5,330 nucleotides of DNA from an uncultured Lachnospiraceae bacterium (GTDB taxonomy: Bacteria > Bacillota > Clostridia > Lachnospirales > Lachnospiraceae), in contig UQAW01000141.1 of NCBI GenBank assembly GCA_900539175.1, positions 1 through 5,330 of the forward strand. Direction: 5' to 3'. Made by a program: the position numbers and the translations under genes. This document shows, in pieces, positions 1 to 4,291 of the stretch (positions are counted from its first letter, which is position 1; each line of letters opens with the position of its first letter). The notes beneath the pieces were generated by a model. The model saw nothing but the letters and a program-made list of their open reading frames with translations. It ran no database searches and was not told where the DNA came from.

Positions 1-33
1 TTTGCGTCTACACAAACCAATGACGACTTGCAG

Positions 34-74
34 GGACACGGTAGCCGATTGGAGGTTATTTTCCGTGTCCTTTT
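34..74 (+). terminator. Rho-independent terminator of an upstream gene
   Basis: GGACACGG (34-41) and CCGTGTCC (63-70) form a perfect 8-bp stem with a 21-nt loop, followed by TTTTCTCTTTTT. The T-rich tail is on the plus strand, so it ends transcription from the left. In frame 3 a stop (TGA, 21-23) precedes the stem by ten bases, which fits the end of an upstream gene ending ...CVYTNQ, but six visible residues are too few to name it. The long loop makes this a weaker terminator than those at 1472 and 3771. Confidence 0.65.
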
Positions 75-235
75 CTCTTTTTCGCAGTATCCATGATCTG
101 CACCAGTTAAAAAAAGCATAGCCCCTCCATCGAAGCAGTCCGGCTTTGAATGTGAAATTAAACAGTACATAACCGATAATATATTTTCGTGCGCTTGTGT
201 GGCCTTGTGTCGCGCAGGCGTATTTTGCTTTCCAG

Positions 236-260
236 ACTTCGAGACAAAGTGTCCCGAGGT
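236..260 (+). repeat. Hairpin repeat, copy 1 of 3 (before sigma-like gene)
   Basis: The core TCGAGACAAAGTGTCCC (239-255) is identical in three places in the window. It forms a palindrome around a 3-nt AAG centre: an 11-position stem with one A/C mismatch (242/254) and one T/G wobble (238/258). It lies 74 nt before the ATG of the sigma-like gene. No T-run follows on either strand, so it is not a usual terminator. Confidence 0.8.
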
Positions 261-282
261 GCGGTGCCGTTCTCCGCCATTA

Positions 283-325
283 CTCCATTTCGTTTCCGAC
301 CAACCCCGAACAAACTGAAATGGAG
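283..325 (+). promoter_or_regulatory. Inverted repeat masking the ribosome binding site of the sigma-like gene
   Basis: CTCCATTTC (283-291) is perfectly complementary to GAAATGGAG (317-325), and after one bulged T (316) the pairing continues with GTTT (292-295) and AAAC (312-315). The 3' arm contains most of the Shine-Dalgarno GGAGG (322-326) of the gene starting at 335. In the mRNA this 9 + 4 bp hairpin would hide the ribosome binding site. This suggests translational control, though the trigger (protein, antisense RNA, upstream translation or temperature) is unknown. The structure is read directly from the sequence; its role is inference. Confidence 0.6.
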
Positions 326-334
326 GATTTTACG

Positions 335-745
335 ATGACTACTATCAATCTGAAAGATCTTTATTATTGGTACACGCAGGATCAGCTTATCGAAGTTTCT
401 GACGAGGTTGCCGAGGTATTCAAGGCCGATGCCCGTTATGAAATGGCCTACCAGCGGCGGCTCTCCCGGCACAAGGCGCAGTATTCTCTGGACTGCGATG
501 ACGGGATTGAGTATTCCGCTTGCCTGCATGAGCCGACCCCGCAGGAGCTCCTTGAACGAATGGAAAACTTTCTTCGTCTGTGGAACGCTCTCAATTCTCT
601 GCCGGAGATTCAGGGCCGCAGAATTGACGCACATATCATTCTTGGCAAGTCGATTAAGGAAATTGCCGAGGCCGAGGGCGTACATGAGGAGTCTATTCGC
701 CAGTCGATCAAGCGTGGCCTTGAACGCATGAAAAAAACTTTTTGA
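335..745 (+). CDS. Sigma-70 region-4-like small DNA-binding protein of a mobile element
   Basis: This is a 136-aa protein. It resembles the small proteins annotated as sigma-70 family factors in clostridial conjugative elements. The C-terminal part (about 82-134) looks like sigma region 4: a hydrophobic helix with LNSLPEIQGRRIDAH, then a helix-turn-helix with KSIKEIAEAEGVHEES and recognition helix IRQSIKRGLERMKK. The N-terminal part (1-80) starts with NLKDLYYWYTQDQLIEVSDEV, typical of this group, and has a basic stretch around 41-50. There is no region 2, so it cannot be a classical sigma factor that binds the -10 box; it may be an activator or regulator of element genes. The start is ATG 335, with GGAGG eight bases upstream; the longer frame from 197 has no such site. 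A hairpin covers that site, which suggests controlled translation. The stop is followed by a T-rich run but no GC-rich terminator stem. Confidence 0.82.
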   Translation: MTTINLKDLYYWYTQDQLIEVSDEVAEVFKADARYEMAYQRRLSRHKAQYSLDCDDGIEYSACLHEPTPQELLERMENFLRLWNALNSLPEIQGRRIDAHIILGKSIKEIAEAEGVHEESIRQSIKRGLERMKKTF

Positions 746-779
746 TTTTTTCTTCTTAACCCACTTGGAATTGATGAAA

Positions 780-1068
780 AAATGTCTCGGTTTATGAGAG
801 GAGGTTTTCTTCCTAACGCAAGGGAATAACGGCAACCCTGAGTAAGTACGTGGAGCCAGACGGTGGGTGCGCGGTGACATTTCCCAAAAGAGATTGAGCG
901 AACAACACCAACACTGTAAATGGGCCCGGCCATCCCAAGGCCATGATCCGGCGCTGAACAGGTTGGCTGCCTGTTCCTCCGGGCTTGTCGCTTTACTTGC
1001 GTTGAGAGCGCCGCACAGAAAATAACGATTGTCTTTGGACAGGCCAAGTAAATATGTGCGGCGCTCTC
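780..1068 (+). ncRNA. Candidate structured RNA in the gap after the sigma-like gene
   Basis: The stretch from 746 to 1214 has no gene I can support, yet it is full of exact inverted repeats. GAACAGG (956-962) pairs with CCTGTTC (970-976) around a 7-nt loop; GCCCGG (924-929) pairs with CCGGGC (979-984) around that hairpin; TTTACTTG (992-999) pairs with CAAGTAAA (1045-1052); and a 14-bp repeat joins 1004-1017 to 1055-1068. Smaller possible stems are AGGA/TCCT (799-814) and AGGG/CCCT (821-839). GGAGG at 800-804 has no start codon at a usable distance. I do not recognise a known RNA family (not T-box, group II intron domain V or tmRNA as far as I can see). It could be a free ncRNA, a long leader of the 1215 gene, or a cis-acting DNA site. 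Strand is assumed from the flanking genes. Confidence 0.35.
1004..1068. repeat. Perfect 14-bp inverted repeat
   Basis: GAGAGCGCCGCACA (1004-1017) and its exact reverse complement (1055-1068) enclose 37 nt. The enclosed segment holds a small hairpin TGTC-tttg-GACA (1030-1041) and CAAGTAAA (1045-1052), which pairs with TTTACTTG just outside the repeat at 992-999. The two stems therefore cross and would form a pseudoknot or exclude each other. No T-run follows, so it is not a simple terminator. It ends 14 bases before a TATAAT box. Confidence 0.75.
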
Positions 1069-1082
1069 TAATATTCAAAAAC

Positions 1083-1088
1083 TATAAT
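1083..1088 (+). promoter_or_regulatory. Possible -10 box (TATAAT) just before repeat copy 2
   Basis: A perfect TATAAT lies six bases before the repeat core at 1094, so a transcript from it would begin at or near the repeat. No -35-like hexamer is present 16-18 bp upstream (that region is the 3' arm of the 14-bp inverted repeat), and there is no TG extension. It is either an activator-dependent promoter or chance. Confidence 0.3.
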
Positions 1089-1090
1089 GA

Positions 1091-1115
1091 ACCTCGAGAC
1101 AAAGTGTCCCAAGGT
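1091..1115 (+). repeat. Hairpin repeat, copy 2 of 3 (before the DUF6870-like gene)
   Basis: This has the same 17-nt core as copy 1 (here 1094-1110). The outer arms differ (ACC before, GGT after) but still pair: A1091-T1115, C1092-G1114, C1093-G1113. Two internal positions are unpaired (A1097/C1109 and C1095/A1111). It lies 99 nt before the GTG start at 1215. Confidence 0.8.
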
Positions 1116-1171
1116 GGAGTAAGGCAACAGGCCAGCATCCCGGTGGTGCTGGCCTGTTGCGTTTCCCCACC
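1113..1171 (+). promoter_or_regulatory. Strong leader hairpin before the DUF6870-like gene
   Basis: GCAACAGGCCAGCA (1124-1137) pairs perfectly with 1147-1160 around a 9-nt loop that can add two more C-G pairs. Outside it, GGTGG (1113-1117) pairs with CCACC (1167-1171), giving a long two-part stem. The sequence after the main stem is GTTTCCCC, not a T-run, so it is a poor terminator; a leader structure, an attenuator without tail or an RNA-stability element fits better. It starts inside the end of repeat copy 2 (1113-1115 are shared), so the two structures partly compete. Confidence 0.6.
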
Positions 1172-1214
1172 AAACAGCGGGAGGCGTTCTATCAATCTGC
1201 GAAGGAGGTTTACC

Positions 1215-1481
1215 GTGAAATTAACTACACAGAAACTTGAACAAATGAGAAGCGTTGACATTGGCGCGGTGGCTGCCGAGTCCCTGCCTGATGTGAGCGG
1301 TATGACCTTTGACAATGCGCTTTCCCGAAAGGAGCGCATCTCTCGATTTTTGCAGACTGTCAAAAATCCATACTGCTTTTGCATCGGTGGTGTTGGCGTG
1401 AAAATTGAATTTGCTGAAAGCGGGCCATCTCTCCAAGACAAGCTGACGGATTTCCTGCTGCGGCAAAGAAGCGGGCTGTAA
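1215..1481 (+). CDS. Small DUF6870-like protein of unknown function
   Basis: This is an 88-aa soluble protein with no membrane segment or signal peptide. It resembles the small proteins I know as DUF6870, found beside sigma-like factors and recombinases in clostridial mobile elements; the family name is from memory and not checked. Recognisable pieces are an N-terminal LTTQKLEQMRSVDIGAV, the central LSRKERISRFLQTVKNPYCF with a conserved NPYC, then a strand VGVKIEFAE and a final amphipathic segment PSLQDKLTDFLL. The function is unknown. The start is GTG 1215, six bases after GGAGG (1204-1208); an open frame extends upstream to 1029 but would cross the repeat and hairpin and lacks its own ribosome binding site. 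The stop codon TAA (1479-1481) lies inside the following terminator stem. Its place between the sigma-like gene and the recombinase suggests an accessory or regulatory role in element mobility. Confidence 0.75.
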   Translation: MKLTTQKLEQMRSVDIGAVAAESLPDVSGMTFDNALSRKERISRFLQTVKNPYCFCIGGVGVKIEFAESGPSLQDKLTDFLLRQRSGL

Positions 1482-1508
1482 CTTCGGTTACAGCTCGTTT
1501 TGCTTCTT
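1472..1508 (+). terminator. Rho-independent terminator with TTCG tetraloop overlapping a stop codon
   Basis: CGGGCTGTAAC (1472-1482) pairs with GTTACAGCTCG (1487-1497), an 11-bp stem with one G/T wobble, closed by a TTCG tetraloop and followed by TTTTGCTTCTT. The stop codon at 1479-1481 lies in the 5' arm, so a ribosome finishing the gene would cover the stem. It separates the small gene from the recombinase, which has its own promoter. Confidence 0.88.
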
Positions 1509-1529
1509 CGAGACAAAGTGTCCCGAAGT
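1505..1529 (+). repeat. Hairpin repeat, copy 3 of 3 (before the recombinase)
   Basis: The 17-nt core is again identical (1508-1524). Here the outer arms are CTTCG and CGAAG (1506-1510, 1524-1528), giving the best stem of the three with only the shared A/C mismatch. It begins at the end of the terminator's T-rich tail, lies just upstream of the recombinase promoter and ends 70 nt before the ATG. After the core, copies 2 and 3 also share GTGGAG. Confidence 0.8.
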
Positions 1530-1539
1530 GGAGGCATCC

Positions 1540-1568
1540 TTGTTGTCCTCCCCGGACAGAGTTATAAT
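1540..1568 (+). promoter_or_regulatory. Promoter of the serine recombinase gene
   Basis: TTGTTG (1540-1545) and a perfect TATAAT (1563-1568) are separated by 17 bp; the -35 box matches the consensus in only three positions. A short inverted repeat TGTCC-tcccc-GGACA (1544-1558) overlaps the -35 box and spacer and could be an operator. Transcription would start near 1575, leaving a leader of about 25 nt with the AAGGAGG site at 1589-1595. Repeat copy 3 lies directly upstream, where an activator or repressor could act. Confidence 0.65.
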
Positions 1569-1599
1569 ATAAGTGTAATGTGATAGGGAAGGAGGAACA

Positions 1600-3282
1600 A
1601 TGGCACGAGCAAAAAACAGAGGGTATCAGCAGAGTTTCTCTCCCTCTTACACAATCCGCCGCTGGCGGCTGGGCATCTATATCCGGCTTTCAAAGGAAGA
1701 TTTGAAAAAAGGAAAAGACGATAGCAACAGCGTAAAGAACCAGCGTGACCTACTGAACGATTTTTACCGACGCAACATTGACGAGTTTGAAAGCATCACG
1801 GAATATGTGGATGATGGTCATACTGGAACGGACGCCAACCGTGAAGATTTTCAACGGCTCTTGGCGGATGTCATGAGTGGTAAAATCAACTGCGTTATAG
1901 TAAAAGACCTGTCCCGCTTCGCACGAAATTATAGCGATGCCGGAAGTTTGATCGATAACCTGTTTGTTCAAATGGGTGTTCGCTTTATCAGCCTTGCTGA
2001 GAATGTGGACAGCTACAAGAACCCCGACAGCGTTTCAAATATCATCGTTCCCATTACAAACGTGATGAACGATAATTACTGCTATCAGACTTCCAAAAAG
2101 ATCCGGCAGGTATTTGATTACAAACGGCGCAACGGCCAGTATATCGGAGCATTTGCTCCTTACGGCTATGTAAAGCACCCAAAGGACAAGCACAGGCTGA
2201 TTGTTGATCCCGATGCTGCTGAAAATGTCAAACTCATTTTCACAATGCTTATTCAAGGGTCATCAAAACGTGCTATCGCGCTGTACCTGAACGAACACGG
2301 CGTACCGAGCCCCTCGGCTTACAAGGTACAAAAGGGCTTGCCTGTTTCGACAAGAGGGTATGACGATCCTATGTGGGGAGTCCGCATGATCCACTCCATT
2401 CTTACCAATCCGACCTACACCGGGGATTTAGCCCAAGGCCGAAGCCGGGTGAAAAGCTACAAGGTACACCAGATTGAAGCTGTTCCACGCGAGGAATGGG
2501 TGGAAGTGGCTGGAACGCATGAGGCCATTATCGACTATGAAACTTTCGACAAGGTACAGGCTCTCTTACAGCGTGATACCCGTACTTCCCCGAAAGGCCG
2601 TGAGGTACATTTATTCAGCGGCTTTCTGAAATGTGCCGATTGCGGGCGGGCCATTACCCGATGCGTTGGCAAGAACAACAATGTATATTATTCTTGCTCA
2701 ACCTACAAGAACCGTTCCCGGACAGCCTGCACCATGCACTCAATCAAGCATGAACGGCTGGAGGCTGCTGTTTTGTTCGCTGTACAGCATCAGGTACATT
2801 TGGCTGTTTCCTACTCGGAAATCGTCACGCAGATCAATTCCGCTCCAATCAAAAAAAGCCAGTCTTACCGACTGGACGATCTGATAGCTGCAAAAGAGCG
2901 GGAACTGACAAAGATAACACGCTACAAGCAATCTCTTTATCAGGACTGGAAAGACGGTGAAATCACCCAGCAGGAATACCGGGATATGAAGGCTGACTAT
3001 GAACGGCAGACTTCTGATATTTCCGCGGTGCTTACCCGGCTGAACGCTGAACGCGCAGAATTGGCAAACGGTGTGGACAATGAGCATCCCGCACTGGTAG
3101 CCTTTATGAAGTATCAAAACATTGAAGCCCTCAATCGGGAAATCTTGGTTGAGCTTGTGGACTATATCAAGGTCTATGAAAACGGCAATATCAGCGTGAA
3201 ATTCAAATTTGCTGACGAGCTCCGCAAGATTGCCGAGTACATTGAAATTAACACTACGGAAGATACCGCAGTAGCGGGCTAA
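1600..3282 (+). CDS. Large serine recombinase (TnpX/TndX type)
   Basis: This 560-aa site-specific recombinase excises and integrates the element through a serine-DNA intermediate. The resolvase domain (about 24-170) has the catalytic serine Ser31 in GIYIRLSKED, QR at 48-49, and the DLSRFARN motif with Arg106 and Arg109. The recombinase domain (about 187-320) begins with FAPYGYVK and includes ILTNPTYTGDL. A zinc ribbon follows with Cys345, Cys348, Cys366 and Cys377. Residues 425-488 form a charged coiled coil of the type that controls synapsis direction in this family. The C-terminus (about 500-550) fits the DUF4368 tail seen in TnpX relatives. The length is normal and all key residues are present, so it is probably active. 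The start is ATG 1600, with AAGGAGG four bases upstream. It has its own promoter and sits at the element end, as expected for the enzyme that acts there. Confidence 0.95.
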   Translation: MARAKNRGYQQSFSPSYTIRRWRLGIYIRLSKEDLKKGKDDSNSVKNQRDLLNDFYRRNIDEFESITEYVDDGHTGTDANREDFQRLLADVMSGKINCVIVKDLSRFARNYSDAGSLIDNLFVQMGVRFISLAENVDSYKNPDSVSNIIVPITNVMNDNYCYQTSKKIRQVFDYKRRNGQYIGAFAPYGYVKHPKDKHRLIVDPDAAENVKLIFTMLIQGSSKRAIALYLNEHGVPSPSAYKVQKGLPVSTRGYDDPMWGVRMIHSILTNPTYTGDLAQGRSRVKSYKVHQIEAVPREEWVEVAGTHEAIIDYETFDKVQALLQRDTRTSPKGREVHLFSGFLKCADCGRAITRCVGKNNNVYYSCSTYKNRSRTACTMHSIKHERLEAAVLFAVQHQVHLAVSYSEIVTQINSAPIKKSQSYRLDDLIAAKERELTKITRYKQSLYQDWKDGEITQQEYRDMKADYERQTSDISAVLTRLNAERAELANGVDNEHPALVAFMKYQNIEALNREILVELVDYIKVYENGNISVKFKFADELRKIAEYIEINTTEDTAVAG

Positions 3283-3292
3283 CCCCCGCTAC
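3271..3292 (+). other. Inverted repeat over the recombinase stop codon
   Basis: GTAGCGGG (3271-3278) and CCCGCTAC (3285-3292) form a perfect 8-bp stem with a 6-nt loop that contains the stop codon (3280-3282). No T-run follows (GAACCCCTTTG), so it is at best a weak terminator. Because it lies at the presumed element end it may instead be part of, or next to, the attachment site. Confidence 0.5.
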
Positions 3293-3379
3293 GAACCCCT
3301 TTGACAGTGTGTTTTCCTAATAGGCGCTAATCATAATATTTCCAAACGAAAAACGCGTGTAAAAAAAGAAATTGTATCC
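3283..3379. other. Probable element/chromosome junction (attachment site region)
   Basis: The G/C-richer module ends with the recombinase and an A/T-rich sequence begins at about 3310. Serine recombinases of this class cut at a short core, often GA, near the end of their own gene; GA dinucleotides occur at 3293-3294 and 3303-3304, but nothing in one window can prove the crossover point. The other element end, needed to find the duplicated core, is not in the window. Confidence 0.4.
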
Positions 3380-3739
3380 GTGAGCTATTCAAAAAATCAT
3401 TCAAATTTTGACTCCTGCTGTTCTTTTTATGTGCGGAAAAAAGGTGTAAATTTTCTTTTTGACGCTATCTGCAAATGCGGTTATATCGCTTTTGAAAATG
3501 TTTTGATCGACGAAACGGATATGAGACTGCTGTGTGACACCGCCGAAGACGCATTGGAAATTCTGAAAAAATATAATCCAAAAAACAAAGAACTGACAGT
3601 CGATGACGCCACGGTTACAATCGTTGAAATCATATTTTCCGACAAAAACAGTATGTCGGTCAGTATGACGGAACAAACCTTGGATTCGCTCGAAAAAGCG
3701 TTCTTTGCCCTTGCTGAAAAATATTGCAAAGATGTTTAA
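3380..3739 (+). CDS. Unrecognised protein, possibly a 5'-truncated chromosomal remnant
   Basis: I do not recognise this protein. From a GTG at 3380 it is 119 aa, acidic and probably soluble, with cysteines near the N-terminus (13, 14, 31, 33) and a C-terminal half predicted as mixed strand and helix (TVTIVEIIFSD, then TLDSLEKAFFALAEKY). The GTG has no real ribosome binding site, only an A-run with AAGAAA. The frame stays open upstream to a TGA at 3302-3304, with no ATG, reaching into the presumed junction. This fits a gene whose 5' part was cut off when the element inserted; a genuine small gene with a weak start is the alternative. Its A/T-rich codons match the host genes to the right rather than the element. 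It ends with TAA before the terminator at 3771. Confidence 0.5.
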   Translation: MSYSKNHSNFDSCCSFYVRKKGVNFLFDAICKCGYIAFENVLIDETDMRLLCDTAEDALEILKKYNPKNKELTVDDATVTIVEIIFSDKNSMSVSMTEQTLDSLEKAFFALAEKYCKDV

Positions 3740-3770
3740 TCTCTAAAAATAATTGAAAAGCAACCCTATG

Positions 3771-3811
3771 AAAACAACCCCACGGTAAAATAATCGTGGG
3801 GTTGTTTTTTT
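3771..3811. terminator. Strong bidirectional terminator
   Basis: AAAACAACCCCACG (3771-3784) pairs perfectly with 3795-3808 around a 10-nt A/T loop. Seven T residues (3805-3811) follow on the plus strand and the A-run at the 5' arm gives a T-run on the minus strand, so it can work both ways. It ends the 3380-3739 gene and isolates the DUF4186-recQ operon. Confidence 0.9.
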
Positions 3812-3839
3812 CTGTAACAGAAAATAAGTGCATTTTTTC

Positions 3840-3868
3840 TTGCCATTACCGTAGTAATTGTTTATAAT
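3840..3868 (+). promoter_or_regulatory. Promoter of the DUF4186-recQ operon
   Basis: TTGCCA (3840-3845) and TATAAT (3863-3868) are exactly 17 bp apart, a near-consensus housekeeping promoter with one mismatch. Transcription would start near 3875, about 25 nt before the ATG at 3900. It is the best promoter in the window and follows the terminator at 3771-3811. Confidence 0.85.
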
Positions 3869-3899
3869 TAAGGTATGACAATAAAAGAAGGCATGAACA

Positions 3900-4277
3900 A
3901 TGCAAACGATAGATGAGGCACTAAACAAACTGAAAAAATCTGATTTTCGCAGTCGGTTTCATTTAAAGCAAAAGGACATTGACTATATTAATGAAAAGGG
4001 AATGAATAAAATCCGCTCCCATGCAGAAGATTTTGTCAGAACACGGCTTGCACCAAAATATATTCCGAATGACGGAAAGCAAACACCCATGAGGGGACAC
4101 CCTGTTTTTATCGCACAGCACGCCTGTGCCTGTTGTTGCAGAGGGTGTCTTAACAAGTGGTACAGAGTTGCAAAGGACAAACAGCTTAACGAGGTCGAAC
4201 AGCAGAAAATTGTAAATCTGCTTATGGCTTGGATTGAAAGAGAATACAACGATTATAATTCCAATAAAGAACGATAG
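3900..4277 (+). CDS. DUF4186 family protein
   Basis: This 125-aa protein belongs to the DUF4186 family (PF13811), whose function is unknown. The family signature is clear: FRSRFHLKQKDIDYI (16-30), RLAP (49-52), then DGKQTPMRGHPVFIAQHA (58-75), directly followed by a cysteine cluster, CACCCRGC (76-83), and a C-terminal helix ending LMAWIERE. The conserved His67, His74 and cysteines 79 and 83 suggest metal binding, which is inference. The length is about that of the family. The start is ATG 3900, with AGAAGG eight bases upstream; another ATG at 3893 is out of frame and closes after seven codons. recQ follows after 14 nt on the same strand, so the two are probably co-transcribed, which hints at a link with DNA repair but does not prove it. 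Confidence 0.9.
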   Translation: MQTIDEALNKLKKSDFRSRFHLKQKDIDYINEKGMNKIRSHAEDFVRTRLAPKYIPNDGKQTPMRGHPVFIAQHACACCCRGCLNKWYRVAKDKQLNEVEQQKIVNLLMAWIEREYNDYNSNKER

Positions 4278-4291
4278 ATAAGGGCAAAAAG

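Larger units (their letters stand above)
75..334 (+). other. Non-coding leader upstream of the sigma-like gene
   Basis: No credible gene is seen between the terminator and the ATG at 335. The stretch holds hairpin repeat copy 1 (236-260), a tandem TTGTGT (195-200 and 205-210), and the RBS-masking inverted repeat (283-325). No convincing promoter was found: GATAAT at 175-180 resembles a -10 box but has no good -35 box at the right distance. An open frame does run through from an ATG at 197, but the strong Shine-Dalgarno sits before the ATG at 335 and the 46 extra residues would be translated across the repeat and the inverted repeat. Confidence 0.5.
1..3300 (+). mobile_element. Terminal part of an integrative element (serine-recombinase type), partial
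   Basis: The stretch from the left edge to just past the recombinase gene has the gene set of clostridial conjugative or mobilizable elements: a region-4-only sigma-like protein, a DUF6870-like small protein and a TnpX/TndX-class large serine recombinase as the last gene. In this family the recombinase commonly lies next to one end of the element, with the attachment site just beyond it. Base composition becomes more A/T-rich right of about 3300, where ordinary chromosomal genes (DUF4186, recQ) begin. The exact right boundary is inferred, somewhere in 3283-3379; the left end lies outside the window. No relaxase, coupling protein or resistance gene is visible here, so the transfer mode is unknown. 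Confidence 0.6.

Noticed and set aside
1..121. Open frames at the left edge in frames 1 (to 96) and 2 (to 121)
   Set aside because: Both run through the terminator at 34-74 and show no recognisable domain; frame 3, which stops at 23, fits the terminator better but is too short to annotate.
197..334. Upstream extension of the sigma-like gene to ATG 197
   Set aside because: The 46 extra residues would be translated across repeat copy 1 and the inverted repeat, and the strong GGAGG sits before ATG 335.
158..1078. 306-codon open frame on the minus strand
   Set aside because: It overlaps the whole sigma-like gene and the structured gap, reads through exact inverted repeats, resembles no family I know and lacks a ribosome binding site. 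It is probably a by-product of codon bias and G/C content.
1029..1214. Upstream extension of the DUF6870-like gene to ATG 1029
   Set aside because: It crosses the 14-bp inverted repeat, repeat copy 2 and the leader hairpin, and family resemblance starts at the GTG at 1215.
239..1524. The three repeats as a CRISPR array or terminators
   Set aside because: There are only three copies at irregular, gene-sized distances, and none is followed by a T-run on either strand.
1082..1537. 151-codon minus-strand frame opposite the DUF6870-like gene
   Set aside because: It is antisense to a recognisable gene and spans a terminator and two repeat copies; the recurring peptide RDTLSR in such frames is only the translated repeat.
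3743..3928. 61-codon minus-strand frame over the terminator and promoter
   Set aside because: It translates the bidirectional terminator and the promoter of the DUF4186 gene, with low-complexity content.
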